Source: Neolewinella maritima
GTDB taxonomy: Bacteria > Bacteroidota > Bacteroidia > Chitinophagales > Saprospiraceae
Direction: 5' to 3'
DNA length: 64,000 bases
Assembly (NCBI RefSeq): GCF_923081025.1
Contig: NZ_CAKLPZ010000002.1
Span: forward strand, 682,001 to 746,000
Shown: piece by piece, positions 7,757 through 15,979 of the stretch
Numbering within the stretch: position 1 is the stretch's first letter
Layout of the letters: every line of letters begins with the position of its first letter
Position numbers and translations under genes: made by a program
Notes under the pieces: generated by a model
Databases searched by the model: none
Told to the model about the DNA's origin: nothing
The model's input: only the letters and a program-made list of their open reading frames with translations

Positions 7757-9442
7757 ATGATCAGATTGATTTGCCTAGGCCTATTCCTGCTGTATAGTCT
7801 GGGGGTATCCGCCCAGTATACCCCACCCCTGAGGGGCCCCCTCCTGGTCACCGGCACCTTCGGGGAGCTCCGCAGCGATCACTTTCACGGCGGACTCGAC
7901 TTTCGTGCAGCGGTAGGCACACCCGTCTACGCCGTACAGGAAGGTTACGTGAGTCGCATACGGGTGAGCGGCGGCGGGTACGGTCAGGCGGTGTACATCG
8001 ACCACCCGGACGGCAAACGCAGTGTATACGGCCACCTGGAGGTACTTGCTCCCGCGTACCGGGATACTATACGAGCATTGCAGTACGCAGGTGAATCCTT
8101 CGAGATCGATCTGCGGCCCGATTCCCTGGCCTTCCCCGTACGGCAGGGACAGCAGATCGGTGGGGTAGGCAACCGGGGCTTCAGTTTCGGCCCCCACCTG
8201 CACTTCGAGATCCGTGAGTCGGCTACGGATGCACCGCTCAATCCGCTGTCGCTAGGCTTTGCGGTGCCCGATACCCGCAGTCCGCAGCTGCGTAAACTCA
8301 GGGTGTACAGTCTGGATGCCCGTGACCACCCCGTAGCGGAAACGGAGTACGATCTGCTCGATGGGAGTCTGCCGGATACCGTTCGGGTAAGCCACGATAG
8401 GGTAGGACTGGGCTTCCAGGCATTCGACCGGCAGAACGCCATGCCCAACCGGAACGGGATCTACGCCGCGGCACTCCACATCAATGAGCGCAAGACCTTT
8501 TCCTTTGTCTACGACCGCATCGCCTACGAGGATACCGAATACCTGAACGCGCTGACCGATTACAGTGCCTGGAAGCAACGGTCCTCGTGGTACTACCTGC
8601 TGTATGCGCGGACGCCGGATGCCGTGTTCTGGCGTGACACCACGCAGTCCCTACTTACGGAGGATGGCATACAGGAGCTGTTACCGGGTGAGCCCGTGAC
8701 CGTAACGGTAAGCGTGCGAGACTTTGCCGGCAACACTTCGCACAAGGAGTTTATCCTGCTTTACACTCCGGATACTGCGGCACCAATAGCTCTCCGGGCA
8801 CCGCCCCCGTACACATATGACCTGCCGGCGGGGGAGCCCAGCGTGATCGATACGGGTGGAATGCGGCTAGAACTGCCCGCCCAAGCGCTCTACGACGACC
8901 TGTACTTTGCCTACACCCGGCTGCGCGATACTTCAACCAACTACCTAAGCGATGCCCACCGGCTACACGATGTGTACACCCCTTTGCACGGTCGGGCGCG
9001 CCTGAGTCTATCTCCCCGCGAGCCGGTACCGGTGGAGCTGCAACAGCGTGTCTACCTGGCCAGGTGTGGTAAGGACGGCACTTACCGTAGCGTCGGCGGA
9101 GCGTGGGAGGGGGAGCAGCTGGTGAGCTCAATCGGTAGCTTCGGTACCTACGCCTTACTGCTGGATACCGTGCCCCCCACCGTGCGCATCGAACGCTTTC
9201 GGACCGATCTGCGGCGGGCGGCGGGCTTCAGCCTGCTGCTGGAGGAAGCGGCGGGCGGTACGCTCAGCTACCGGGGTACGGTGGACGGGACCTGGGTCTT
9301 GCTGGAGTACGATGCGAAGTCGGGACGACTATCACACACCTTCGAGCCGGGTGAGATCGCGGCCGGTCAGCATACGTTCCTGCTATCGGTCACCGATGCG
9401 CGCGGCAATGAGCGGACCTTTACTCGGGGTTTCCGTCGGTAG
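7757..9442 (+). CDS. M23 family metallopeptidase, secreted
   Basis: A 561-residue protein with signal peptide (MIRLICLGLFLLYSLGVSAQ) and an N-terminal LytM/M23 domain at about residues 25-170. The zinc ligands are visible: His44 and Asp48 in HFHGGLDF, and the HLHFE motif near residue 147. The remaining ~390 residues are beta-rich repeats of unknown fold (for example DRIAYEDTEYLNALTDY and the closing TVRIERFRTD region) that may bind the cell wall. M23 enzymes cut peptide cross-links in peptidoglycan. It starts 14 bp after gcdH, which it may share a transcript with by chance. The last 23 bp overlap the end of the convergent ArsR gene. Confidence 0.88.
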   Translation: MIRLICLGLFLLYSLGVSAQYTPPLRGPLLVTGTFGELRSDHFHGGLDFRAAVGTPVYAVQEGYVSRIRVSGGGYGQAVYIDHPDGKRSVYGHLEVLAPAYRDTIRALQYAGESFEIDLRPDSLAFPVRQGQQIGGVGNRGFSFGPHLHFEIRESATDAPLNPLSLGFAVPDTRSPQLRKLRVYSLDARDHPVAETEYDLLDGSLPDTVRVSHDRVGLGFQAFDRQNAMPNRNGIYAAALHINERKTFSFVYDRIAYEDTEYLNALTDYSAWKQRSSWYYLLYARTPDAVFWRDTTQSLLTEDGIQELLPGEPVTVTVSVRDFAGNTSHKEFILLYTPDTAAPIALRAPPPYTYDLPAGEPSVIDTGGMRLELPAQALYDDLYFAYTRLRDTSTNYLSDAHRLHDVYTPLHGRARLSLSPREPVPVELQQRVYLARCGKDGTYRSVGGAWEGEQLVSSIGSFGTYALLLDTVPPTVRIERFRTDLRRAAGFSLLLEEAAGGTLSYRGTVDGTWVLLEYDAKSGRLSHTFEPGEIAAGQHTFLLSVTDARGNERTFTRGFRR

Positions 9443-9761
9443 GCAGGGTGAGGGCCTGCAGTACGGCCTGTACCTGGGTCAGCCGCTCCCGCTGGAGGGT
9501 ATAGTAGATGAACTTGCCGTTGCGCCGGTAGACCACCAGCTGGGTCTTGCGTAGGATAGCAAGGTGCTGGGAGGCGACGGACTGTTCGATCCGCAGACTC
9601 TGGTAGATCTCGGTGACGGTGAGCCGCTCCGCCGAGTCAAGTAATTCGAGGATCTGGCGACGCAGGCTGTGGTTGAGTGCCCGGATGAGGGCTACGGCCT
9701 GCCGGAGCTGGTTAAGGTCGATGACGCCACTGGGGTGGGGGGAAGCGGGGGACTTGGCCAT
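9420..9761 (-). CDS. ArsR-family HTH transcriptional regulator
   Basis: A 113-residue winged-helix repressor-type protein. Helices RRQILELLDSAERLTVTEIYQSL and EQSVASQHLAILRKTQLVVYRRNGKFIYYTL form the typical ArsR DNA-binding domain with its wing. No cysteine pair such as the CxC metal site of ArsR/SmtB is present, so metal sensing is unlikely by the classic site. Its start is 50 bp downstream of a terminator-like hairpin and 152 bp downstream of an exact -7 element, so its expression may depend on read-through of a leader RNA. No target gene is obvious next to it. Confidence 0.85.
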   Translation of the reverse strand: MAKSPASPHPSGVIDLNQLRQAVALIRALNHSLRRQILELLDSAERLTVTEIYQSLRIEQSVASQHLAILRKTQLVVYRRNGKFIYYTLQRERLTQVQAVLQALTLPTDGNPE

Positions 9762-9811
9762 CTGTAGAGTGGATTGGCCGTAGGAGACTGCTTACGGGTA
9801 GAGTAATATAC

Positions 9812-9908
9812 AAAAAAAAGCCTTTAACAGTTAAGTCAAAGGCTACATAACAAACACTATGAACAACACAAGATCTTTAGGGTAGAGGTAGGTGTTTAAT
9901 CGTTTATC
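9812..9908 (-). ncRNA. candidate small RNA or attenuated leader upstream of the arsR-type gene
   Basis: On the reverse strand a transcript starting about 6 nt after the -7 element at 9914-9921 would run ~97 nt. It would begin near a small hairpin (AATCG / CGATT around ATAAA) and end in a stem AGCCTTT / AAAGGCT (9819-9844) directly followed by eight T residues, an intrinsic-terminator shape. No open reading frame longer than a few codons is present. It may be an independent small RNA, or a leader whose terminator controls the ArsR gene 50 bp downstream. Not recognised as a known RNA family. Confidence 0.5.
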
Positions 9909-9913
9909 GATTA

Positions 9914-9921
9914 CAAAGATA
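9914..9921 (-). promoter_or_regulatory. -7 promoter element, reverse strand
   Basis: The reverse strand reads TATCTTTG, an exact match to TAnnTTTG and identical to the -7 element of rpsF in this window. No TTTG is seen at the -33 position. It faces the candidate RNA and the arsR-type gene. Confidence 0.5.
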
Positions 9922-9970
9922 GCAACATAATCCGGAAAGGACCGCTAATGTTCCATAGAAAAGAAGTTTT

Positions 9971-10001
9971 TTTGAAATTGGTTGACCAGAACGGTACTTT
10001 G
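9971..10001 (+). promoter_or_regulatory. possible promoter of the 10049 gene
   Basis: TTTG at 9971-9974 and TACTTTG at 9995-10001 are 20 bp apart, close to the Bacteroidota -33/-7 layout although the -7 box is one base short. It overlaps the GTG that would be the longest possible start, which supports the ATG at 10049 instead. Confidence 0.35.
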
Positions 10002-10048
10002 TGGAGACGGCAGGGATGCACGACCTTCGACCTGTAGGATTACACGCT

Positions 10049-10915
10049 ATGAACGCCCAAGATTTTTTGCATTATTTGGAACAGCCCGACCTACTGGCCA
10101 GCCTGCCGCTCTCTGATCTGATCGACTTATCCGAGCGGTACCCCTATGCACCGAACGTACATCTGCTGACGGCCCTACGGGCAAAGAAAGAGCAGCATCC
10201 TGAACTGGAGCACTACCTCAGCCGCTTTGCCGCCGCCACCTTCGACCGCCCCCACCTATATAATCTGCTGCACCGGATGGACCAACGCGTCAGTGAGGCA
10301 GACGACACCCTGGAACTCATCGCCCTGGATGAGCTGGAGCTCGCTCCCCTGACCCACAGCCCGGCCCCGCCACAGGCCGCCGAAGCGCTGCCCTCCCGGC
10401 TCAACCGCGTACCGCCAAAACCTACACCACCACCGCCGCCGCCACCAATACGTGGTGATGAGGGGGAAGATGTCAGGCCAAGCAGGACGCCGCCGTCCGA
10501 ACGGTCCGGTCCTGTGTCGACACCGTCCGAATGGGTAGCCACCGCCGCTGCATTCCACGGCTTGTATTCCTCCTCAGCAGGCCGGTCAAGGGCTACTCTA
10601 CCCGCCCTGGAAAGCAGCGCTGGAGCCGCACCCCAGGATGCGTCGGTGTTTACACCCATCGCGGCCAAGTACCGGGCTGCGATGGCCCTGCGATCGCGGC
10701 TGGAGCAGCTACGGATGCAGCGTGCACAAGCACGCAGCGTAACGGAGGGTGACCCGGTGCCGGAGGGTATTGTGAGTGAAACGCTGGCTGAGTTGCTCGT
10801 GCGGCAGGAGCAATACCACCACGCCATACGGATGTATCAGCGGCTGGTCTTGCTTTATCCGCAGAAAAAACCGATCTTTGCCGGCCGCATCCAAGAATTG
10901 AGGGAAAAAATATAA
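10049..10915 (+). CDS. hypothetical protein with proline-rich middle and C-terminal TPR-like helices
   Basis: A 288-residue protein of unknown function. The N-terminal ~85 residues are helical (MNAQDFLHYLEQPDLLASLPLSDLIDLSERYPYAPNVHLL) and look like a small globular domain. A low-complexity linker follows with PPKPTPPPPPPPIR. The C-terminus (LAELLVRQEQYHHAIRMYQRLVLLYPQKKPIFAGRIQEL) resembles a single tetratricopeptide-type helix pair. No signal peptide or membrane segment. The frame is open from a GTG at 10001, but a promoter-like element overlaps it, so ATG 10049 is preferred. It ends 1 bp before secG and must be co-transcribed with it; a role near protein export is only a guess from that. 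Confidence 0.7.
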   Translation: MNAQDFLHYLEQPDLLASLPLSDLIDLSERYPYAPNVHLLTALRAKKEQHPELEHYLSRFAAATFDRPHLYNLLHRMDQRVSEADDTLELIALDELELAPLTHSPAPPQAAEALPSRLNRVPPKPTPPPPPPPIRGDEGEDVRPSRTPPSERSGPVSTPSEWVATAAAFHGLYSSSAGRSRATLPALESSAGAAPQDASVFTPIAAKYRAAMALRSRLEQLRMQRAQARSVTEGDPVPEGIVSETLAELLVRQEQYHHAIRMYQRLVLLYPQKKPIFAGRIQELREKI

Positions 10916-10916
10916 T

Positions 10917-11180
10917 ATGGTCAATCTGCTCACTATCCTGACTGGCGTCGTCTGCTTGCTGCTGATGCTCGTCGTCCTCATCCAGAATCCCAAGGGCGGG
11001 GGCATCGACTCTACCTTCGGTGGGGGACAAGCCAACCAGATGCTAGGCGCCTCGAAATCTACCGATGTGATCGAGAAAGTCACCTGGGGACTTGCCATCG
11101 CGCTATTCACCCTATGTATCCTCACTGCACTGGCCGTTAGTTCTGTAGGGTCCGGCCCGATTCTGGACGCTAACTTCTAA
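10917..11180 (+). CDS. secG: preprotein translocase subunit SecG
   Basis: An 87-residue inner-membrane protein, usual length for SecG, which assists SecYE in moving proteins across the cytoplasmic membrane. It shows two membrane helices (LLTILTGVVCLLLMLVVLIQ and GLAIALFTLCILTALAV) and between them the family loop NPKGGGIDSTFGGGQANQMLGA. The start follows the stop of the upstream gene by 1 bp. A strong hairpin lies 26 bp after the stop. Confidence 0.93.
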   Translation: MVNLLTILTGVVCLLLMLVVLIQNPKGGGIDSTFGGGQANQMLGASKSTDVIEKVTWGLAIALFTLCILTALAVSSVGSGPILDANF

Positions 11181-11206
11181 GCTGCCCTATACCGGCGCAG
11201 TTACTT

Positions 11207-11242
11207 AAACGCCCCCGCTTCCTACAGGAAGCGGGGGCGTTT
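11207..11242. terminator. terminator hairpin between secG and the symporter gene
   Basis: A perfect 17-bp inverted repeat (arms 11207-11223 and 11226-11242) with core CGCCCCCGC / GCGGGGGCG, flanked by AAA on one side and TTTT on the other, so it can act for both convergent genes. Confidence 0.75.
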
Positions 11243-11256
11243 TGCGTGTAGTAGCC

Positions 11257-11281
11257 CCCCTCCCGACCCGGTCGGGAGGGG
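11257..11281. terminator. second GC-rich hairpin, likely terminator for the symporter gene
   Basis: A near-perfect palindrome with 12-bp arms (CCCCTCCCGACC and its complement) around a single base, 15 bp beyond the stop of the symporter gene. It has no T tract, so it may slow polymerase or protect RNA ends rather than end transcription alone. Confidence 0.5.
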
Positions 11282-11296
11282 AGGAGCCTCAGGTGG

Positions 11297-13228
11297 CTAG
11301 GACAGGAAGGTATACACGAACGCCAGGACCAGAATGATCGCGATGGCGGCGATATTGAAGCCCATCCGGGTGCGGAACATCGCCGGGTCGAGGTCGATGG
11401 CCTTGTAGTCGTCGGCGGACTTATCCGTATAGATCAGCGCGATCACGATCAGGGAGAGGACCACGAAGATGATGCCCATGGAGGTGGGTACTCCGGGCAC
11501 GGGTTGCAACAGTAGGCGGATACCGGTAGCCAGGCCGATACCGATTACGGCGATCGACAGTCCGTTGCGCAGCTTCGAGTCACGGATCAGCTTACCAGCT
11601 AGTGCGTGTTTCTCCTGCGGGCCGTAGCCGGCATCCATCACGTCGGCCGCTACCCGCTCGTCTTCACTCTTGCCGGTCATGGCACTGATGATGACCATCA
11701 GAGCCGCCGAGATCAGGAAGATGAAGGCCATGCGATCCAGGAACGGCAAGTCGGGCATTAACTGCTGAAAGGCCCACGATAGAGGTACCGAGGCGAGCAC
11801 GACTACTAGGGCCGCCTGTGAGGTGCCACGCCGGTAAAAGAAGCCGAAGACGAACACGGTAAGTACTCCCGGACTGATGAAGCCCGTATACTCCTGGATA
11901 ACCTGGAAGACCTGTCCGGCATTGGCTAGCGCGGGTGCTACGAACGCGCCGATGAGCAGCGCCACGGCGGCGGATAGCTGACCTACCCGTACCTGCCGGC
12001 CCTGGGTGGCGGTAGGGTTGATGAACTTGTTGTAAATGTCCATCGTAAAGATGGTAGAGGTCGAATTGACCATCGAGCTGATCGAGGAACCGATCGCCGC
12101 CACCAGGGCCGCGAAGGTGAGGCCCTTGAAGCCAACGCCAACGTAATTAGCCAGCACCCAGGGGAAGGCCTGGTCGGCCTTGGTGATGGGCAGGTTAGCC
12201 GGGTCCTGCTCGCGCAGCAAGTACCAGGCAGCGATACCGGGCAGTACGGCAAAGAAGGGAATGAAAAGCTTCATGAAGGCGGCGAACGCTACCCCCTTTT
12301 GTGCCTCGGCCAAATCCTTGGCGGCCAGTGCCCGCTGGATGATGTACTGGTTGTTGCCCCAGTAGTAGCTGTTCACGATCCACATTCCGCCGAAGAGCAA
12401 CGCCAAACCGGGCAGCAACTGGAAAGATGACTTTAGCTCATCACCGGGCTGCAGTTGAGTAGGCGTACCGTCCGGCGCTAGTCCGGTAGAGAGCTCGTGT
12501 GCATTGGCTACATCGAGGTAAGTATCTCCGGGCTCGAAGAGCATCTCGAAGTGATCGGGCAGGGTAGCTGCGAGATTGGAGACACCGGTCAGGACACTGC
12601 CGTCGCCTACTACCTCCAGGATGCCGTAGGCGGCTACTGTGCCGCCGACCATCAGGACCACGACCTGTACGACGTCCGTCCAGACCACCGCCTTGAGTCC
12701 TCCAAAGATGGAAAAGGAGGCGGAGTACAACACCAGTCCGATGATACCGTATATAAGGTCTACCCCCAGCAGCGTTTCGATGGCCAGCGCGCCGAGGTAT
12801 AGCACGGTAGCGATGTTGACAAACACAAAGAGCGCCAGCCAGAAGACCGACATGATCGTACGCACCGTCCCGTCGTAACGCTCCTCCAGGAACTGCGGCA
12901 TGGTATAGATCTCCTTCTTAAGGAATACGGGCAGGAAGAACTTGGCGACCAGGATCAACGTGATGGCCGCCATGAGCTCATACGTAGCAATGGCCAGGCC
13001 TAGCTCGAAGCCCGAGCCGTTCATCCCGATGATCTGCTCGGCCGAGATATTGGAGGCGATCAGCGAGCCCCCTACGGCCCACCAGGGCAGGCTGCGGCTG
13101 GCCAGAAAGTAGTCGCTGGCCGTACTGGTCTTTTCTCGATTTGCGATCCACACACCGAATCCGATGACCGCTACGATGTACACGGCGAATATGATCGTAT
13201 CGATCGTACCTAACTGACCCAATTCCAT
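11297..13228 (-). CDS. sodium:solute symporter family protein (SGLT-like)
   Basis: A 643-residue inner-membrane transporter of the SSS family, expected to have about 14 helices and to couple sodium entry to uptake of a sugar or similar solute. The N-terminus (DTIIFAVYIVAVIGFGVWIA, then SDYFLASRSLPWWAVGGSLIASNISAEQIIGMNGSGF) and GLKAVVWTDVVQ, WIVNSYYWGNNQYIIQRALAAK are typical of the SGLT/vSGLT branch, where the last motif lines the substrate site. The polar loop near residues 225-265 (LEPGDTYLDVANAHELST region) is extracytoplasmic. It is monocistronic and ends convergent to secG. Sugar is the most likely cargo class; the actual substrate is unknown. Confidence 0.88.
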   Translation of the reverse strand: MELGQLGTIDTIIFAVYIVAVIGFGVWIANREKTSTASDYFLASRSLPWWAVGGSLIASNISAEQIIGMNGSGFELGLAIATYELMAAITLILVAKFFLPVFLKKEIYTMPQFLEERYDGTVRTIMSVFWLALFVFVNIATVLYLGALAIETLLGVDLIYGIIGLVLYSASFSIFGGLKAVVWTDVVQVVVLMVGGTVAAYGILEVVGDGSVLTGVSNLAATLPDHFEMLFEPGDTYLDVANAHELSTGLAPDGTPTQLQPGDELKSSFQLLPGLALLFGGMWIVNSYYWGNNQYIIQRALAAKDLAEAQKGVAFAAFMKLFIPFFAVLPGIAAWYLLREQDPANLPITKADQAFPWVLANYVGVGFKGLTFAALVAAIGSSISSMVNSTSTIFTMDIYNKFINPTATQGRQVRVGQLSAAVALLIGAFVAPALANAGQVFQVIQEYTGFISPGVLTVFVFGFFYRRGTSQAALVVVLASVPLSWAFQQLMPDLPFLDRMAFIFLISAALMVIISAMTGKSEDERVAADVMDAGYGPQEKHALAGKLIRDSKLRNGLSIAVIGIGLATGIRLLLQPVPGVPTSMGIIFVVLSLIVIALIYTDKSADDYKAIDLDPAMFRTRMGFNIAAIAIILVLAFVYTFLS

Positions 13229-13437
13229 GACCTGACTTTAGTGAGCACAGCAAACTGCTGCAAAGCGCGGCAATATAGCCCGCAACCATCACTTAAACGG
13301 CGCAGCGTTGGGGGAAGCACCACTTACAGGAGCCGAAGACACGGGACCGTAGCAGTACGCATCTCCCGTCTTACGCCGACGACTCGCCCAGCTAGTTCAG
13401 ACGGGTGGGCGGGGCCGCGGGTGCAAAGAACTATACG

Positions 13438-13824
13438 CTACTCGTTGTCGCTACGGTGGGTGGCGGTAGCAGTGTGCTGGGAGATATACCGCTTGAACTC
13501 TACCGCGTCATGAACGTCGAGCTCGTCATAGGGCTGAGGTAAGTCGAGAAGGAAGGCATGGGTGTCCTTGCCGATCTTAGGGTTGAAGACCAGTTGTTGC
13601 TGTGTACCCTGAAAGTAAAAATAGGAGGGATGGATAGCAAAGGCGGACGGGGGGTCGCGCGTAGTGTCTGGATTGACCACCTTGTCGGGTGATACGATCA
13701 GGTAGGTAAGCTTGCCGCTGTCCTTATTCCATATCGCATCGGTCACCACGGCCAGTTGACTACCCTCGACGCTGTGTACTACCGCACCGATGATTGTAGC
13801 TAGGGAGAAGATCGGTCCCGACAT
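13438..13824 (-). CDS. PRC-barrel-like domain protein
   Basis: A 128-residue soluble protein. The first 60 residues (IGAVVHSVEGSQLAVVTDAIWN, KLTYLIVSPDKV) look like a PRC-barrel beta fold, with the usual pattern of a strand, a gly/asp turn and a conserved hydrophobic pair. The rest is unassigned. It is the last gene of a same-strand run with the unknown protein (6-bp gap), the holin-like protein and the YtxH protein, suggesting an envelope or stress role. The domain call rests on pattern only. Confidence 0.5.
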   Translation of the reverse strand: MSGPIFSLATIIGAVVHSVEGSQLAVVTDAIWNKDSGKLTYLIVSPDKVVNPDTTRDPPSAFAIHPSYFYFQGTQQQLVFNPKIGKDTHAFLLDLPQPYDELDVHDAVEFKRYISQHTATATHRSDNE

Positions 13825-13830
13825 GGTGGC

Positions 13831-14286
13831 TTACTTCCGTACCGCAGCGCGCTTTGCACGCTGTGCTGCTTCTTTGGCCTTTTGTGAGTTTATGGTACCT
13901 ATTACAGCCTGAACAATGGGAACCAGTACGCGACCTAGCCCAATGATGGTGGTCAGTCGCTTGACCCGGCTACGCTTAGGTGGGTGAGCGCGTTTGTCTC
14001 CACGGTAAGGCTTGCCATCCGGGTACTCGTGAATGACGCGAGTTTCCTTGACGACAGGCATCTTCTTACTGGCAGATCCCGAGGCTAGATTTACTAAAGC
14101 GAGGATACCAACCAGTGCACCTCCGGCGGGCAGCGCTACATTCTTCAGTAGAAACTTGCCGGCGTTGCCCTTCGTCGTACCGATCGAGTGGGCAAACTCG
14201 CGCTTGGCCAGTTCTGCCTCCATCCGTATTTCTTTCTTGCGGCGCCGTAACTCGTCGAGGCTCGTGATTTTTGACTTGCGTATCAT
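13831..14286 (-). CDS. hypothetical basic protein with one membrane segment
   Basis: A 151-residue protein, strongly basic, not recognised. The N-terminus is a charged helix (SLDELRRRKKEIRMEAELAKREFA), followed by a hydrophobic span (KNVALPAGGALVGILALVNLA), a basic hinge (DKRAHPPKRSRVKRL) and an amphipathic or membrane helix (TIIGLGRVLVPIVQAVIGTI). Its start is 3 bp downstream of the stop of the holin-like gene on the same strand. In other Bacteroidota small proteins of this kind accompany phage-holin-like and YtxH genes, so co-function at the membrane is inferred. Confidence 0.65.
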   Translation of the reverse strand: MIRKSKITSLDELRRRKKEIRMEAELAKREFAHSIGTTKGNAGKFLLKNVALPAGGALVGILALVNLASGSASKKMPVVKETRVIHEYPDGKPYRGDKRAHPPKRSRVKRLTTIIGLGRVLVPIVQAVIGTINSQKAKEAAQRAKRAAVRK

Positions 14287-14289
14287 CGG

Positions 14290-14658
14290 TTAAATTTCTT
14301 TTCCATCATGAGCGAAAAATGCGGAGATCACCTTACTCACGGTGGGGTTGACTATGAGGGTCTTGCGCAGGAACAGTACGAATAGGAAGATCAGCAGCAG
14401 AATGAGCGTTACCAGGCCAAAACCATAGACACTATCATCGAATGCCTGTACCAAGGCAAAACCGAGCGTTATGAGGGCGAAGATCAGGGTGATCAGACCG
14501 ATCACGGCGAGTATGATAGCGGTGATCAGACCCGAAACCACGCCCGCCGATGTTTCGGCAGCGCTCAGTTTATAGTACTCAATTTTCTTTTCGACCAAGC
14601 GGTTAACGTAGCCGTAGCCTTCACCGAGTTGTTCCAGTAATTCTTCTTTGGGCTGCAT
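14290..14658 (-). CDS. holin-X-like (putative actinobacterial holin superfamily III) membrane protein
   Basis: A 122-residue membrane protein. Two hydrophobic helices (VVSGLITAIILAVIGLITLIFALITLGFAL and FGLVTLILLLIFLFVLFL) follow an N-terminal amphipathic helix (YVNRLVEKKIEYYKLSAAE). This layout is that of the DUF1469 / holin-X family, which in non-phage settings is a common companion of YtxH proteins. No phage gene is near, so lysis is unlikely; a general-stress or membrane role is inferred. Confidence 0.7.
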   Translation of the reverse strand: MQPKEELLEQLGEGYGYVNRLVEKKIEYYKLSAAETSAGVVSGLITAIILAVIGLITLIFALITLGFALVQAFDDSVYGFGLVTLILLLIFLFVLFLRKTLIVNPTVSKVISAFFAHDGKEI

Positions 14659-14748
14659 GTGGGGAGTTTAAATAAAACGGCCATGCAGTGACATCGTACA
14701 GTGCATGGCCGTAGGGGTAAAGGCGTACAGTGCGCCCGGGCGGTTGGA

Positions 14749-15231
14749 TTAGCTATTCTTCTCGATGGTATTGTCTATCCGCTCGCGGTTTTCGTCCATC
14801 TTCCGCTCCGCCTTGTTCACGCCGCGGTTGAAGCTACTCTCCAGGTTGGACGTAGCAGATTTAGCAGCATCGCTGGTGGCAGCGGCCTTTTTATCCACGG
14901 TTTCTTTGACGGTTTCGGCCTGCTTGGATGCCCACTGCTTGCCTTCTTCCAGTTTGACTTTAGCCTGAGCCGTCAGATCGTTGGTCTTAACCTTGGCATC
15001 GGTGAGGTATTCCTGACCCTTGGTCTTAGCGGTTTCCACCAGTTCCTGGCCCTTAGTCTTGGCCTGTTCGGTATAGGTAGTAACCTGGTTGCCGTACTCA
15101 TCAAATTGCGCCTTCGCTTTGCGCTGCATGGAGCGGCCTTCGTTAGAGTTGAGGTAGTACCCTACGGCAATACCTGTGAGCAGGCCAAAACCGAGCGCCC
15201 ACCCCTTGCCGGAACTATTATTGTCATTCAT
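14749..15231 (-). CDS. YtxH domain-containing protein
   Basis: A 160-residue protein of the YtxH (general stress) group. The N-terminus is a glycine-rich membrane helix (GWALGFGLLTGIAVGYYL) with the typical NSNEGRSMQRKAK next to it. The rest is a long, highly charged helix of alternating Lys, Glu, Thr and Ala with repeated units such as QAKTKGQELVETAKTKGQEY, likely coiled coil or LEA-like. It heads the run YtxH, holin-like, unknown, PRC-barrel-like on the reverse strand. YtxH proteins are often induced by osmotic or general stress; regulation here is not known. Confidence 0.8.
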   Translation of the reverse strand: MNDNNSSGKGWALGFGLLTGIAVGYYLNSNEGRSMQRKAKAQFDEYGNQVTTYTEQAKTKGQELVETAKTKGQEYLTDAKVKTNDLTAQAKVKLEEGKQWASKQAETVKETVDKKAAATSDAAKSATSNLESSFNRGVNKAERKMDENRERIDNTIEKNS

Positions 15232-15460
15232 CGTGAGGATAATTTTAAGGTAGTGAACATCGACATGACGTTCATCTAATAGATCGCAGCGTCAACTGAT
15301 TTTGTTCATTGATCCCGCCCATCCATGGCCCGGTAGCCCGTTTTTGTGCTCACTTGTGATTAAAGTGACCAATTTGCGCACAACACGTCAGAAAACCGGC
15401 GTTACCCACTTATCTTGGCCACTTTACGTCTTTGCTACATTAACCAATAAATCCCCACAC

Positions 15461-15979
15461 GTGAATTTTTTATCCAGCAATCTTCGGTTTCTGCGCAAGC
15501 GGCGTAAGCTCTCTCAGCAGCAATTAGCCGACGATTTGGGGGTGAAGCGCAGCAACATCGCTGCCTACGAAACCAAGAACGTAGAACCCCGTCTGGCATT
15601 GATCAATGATATTGCTCGCTACTTCGAGATGCCACTCGAACACCTCATTATGACTAACCTGACTGCCATCGAACCGGAGGAACTCTCCGTGGTGGCTAAC
15701 GGGGGAAACGCTCTTACGGTAGACTCGGTCACGGAGATCAAGGAAGTGTCGGATAAGATCAAGCGCGTGCTTGACGGCTTCCGTATCTTCTACGAGTTCA
15801 AGCGAGAAATGAATGATCCCGCCCAGCTGGGCTCGGACGGCGACATCGAAAACTTCCTCGTTTTTATCAACCACATGTCAGAGTACAATAAGCTCATCGA
15901 GCAGCGGGTAAGTCCCGTAAGTATCGTACCCCCCGTATCCCAACAGTTGGGGCAGACCAGTGTAGACAGCAACCGCTAG
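15461..15979 (+). CDS. XRE-family helix-turn-helix regulator
   Basis: A 172-residue protein with a Cro/C1-type HTH at residues ~5-55: LRFLRKRRKLSQQQLADDLGVKRSNIAAYE followed by RLALINDIARYFEMPLEHLI. The C-terminal ~110 residues are helical (VSDKIKRVLDGFRIFYEFKREM) and may mediate dimerisation or sensing. The frame is open back to a TTG at 15302, but only the GTG at 15461 starts at the family boundary. It is divergent from the YtxH gene, which makes that cluster a plausible target. Its last 4 bp overlap the end of the convergent response-regulator gene. Confidence 0.85.
   Translation: MNFLSSNLRFLRKRRKLSQQQLADDLGVKRSNIAAYETKNVEPRLALINDIARYFEMPLEHLIMTNLTAIEPEELSVVANGGNALTVDSVTEIKEVSDKIKRVLDGFRIFYEFKREMNDPAQLGSDGDIENFLVFINHMSEYNKLIEQRVSPVSIVPPVSQQLGQTSVDSNR

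Noticed and set aside
10400-10450. CCG/CCA repeats as a possible tandem repeat or CRISPR seed
   Set aside because: They encode the proline linker of the 10049 protein; no spacers or regular repeats.
14290-14658. Phage remnant suggested by the holin-like gene
   Set aside because: No phage structural, integrase or lysis genes are near; holin-X proteins occur beside YtxH in many non-phage settings.
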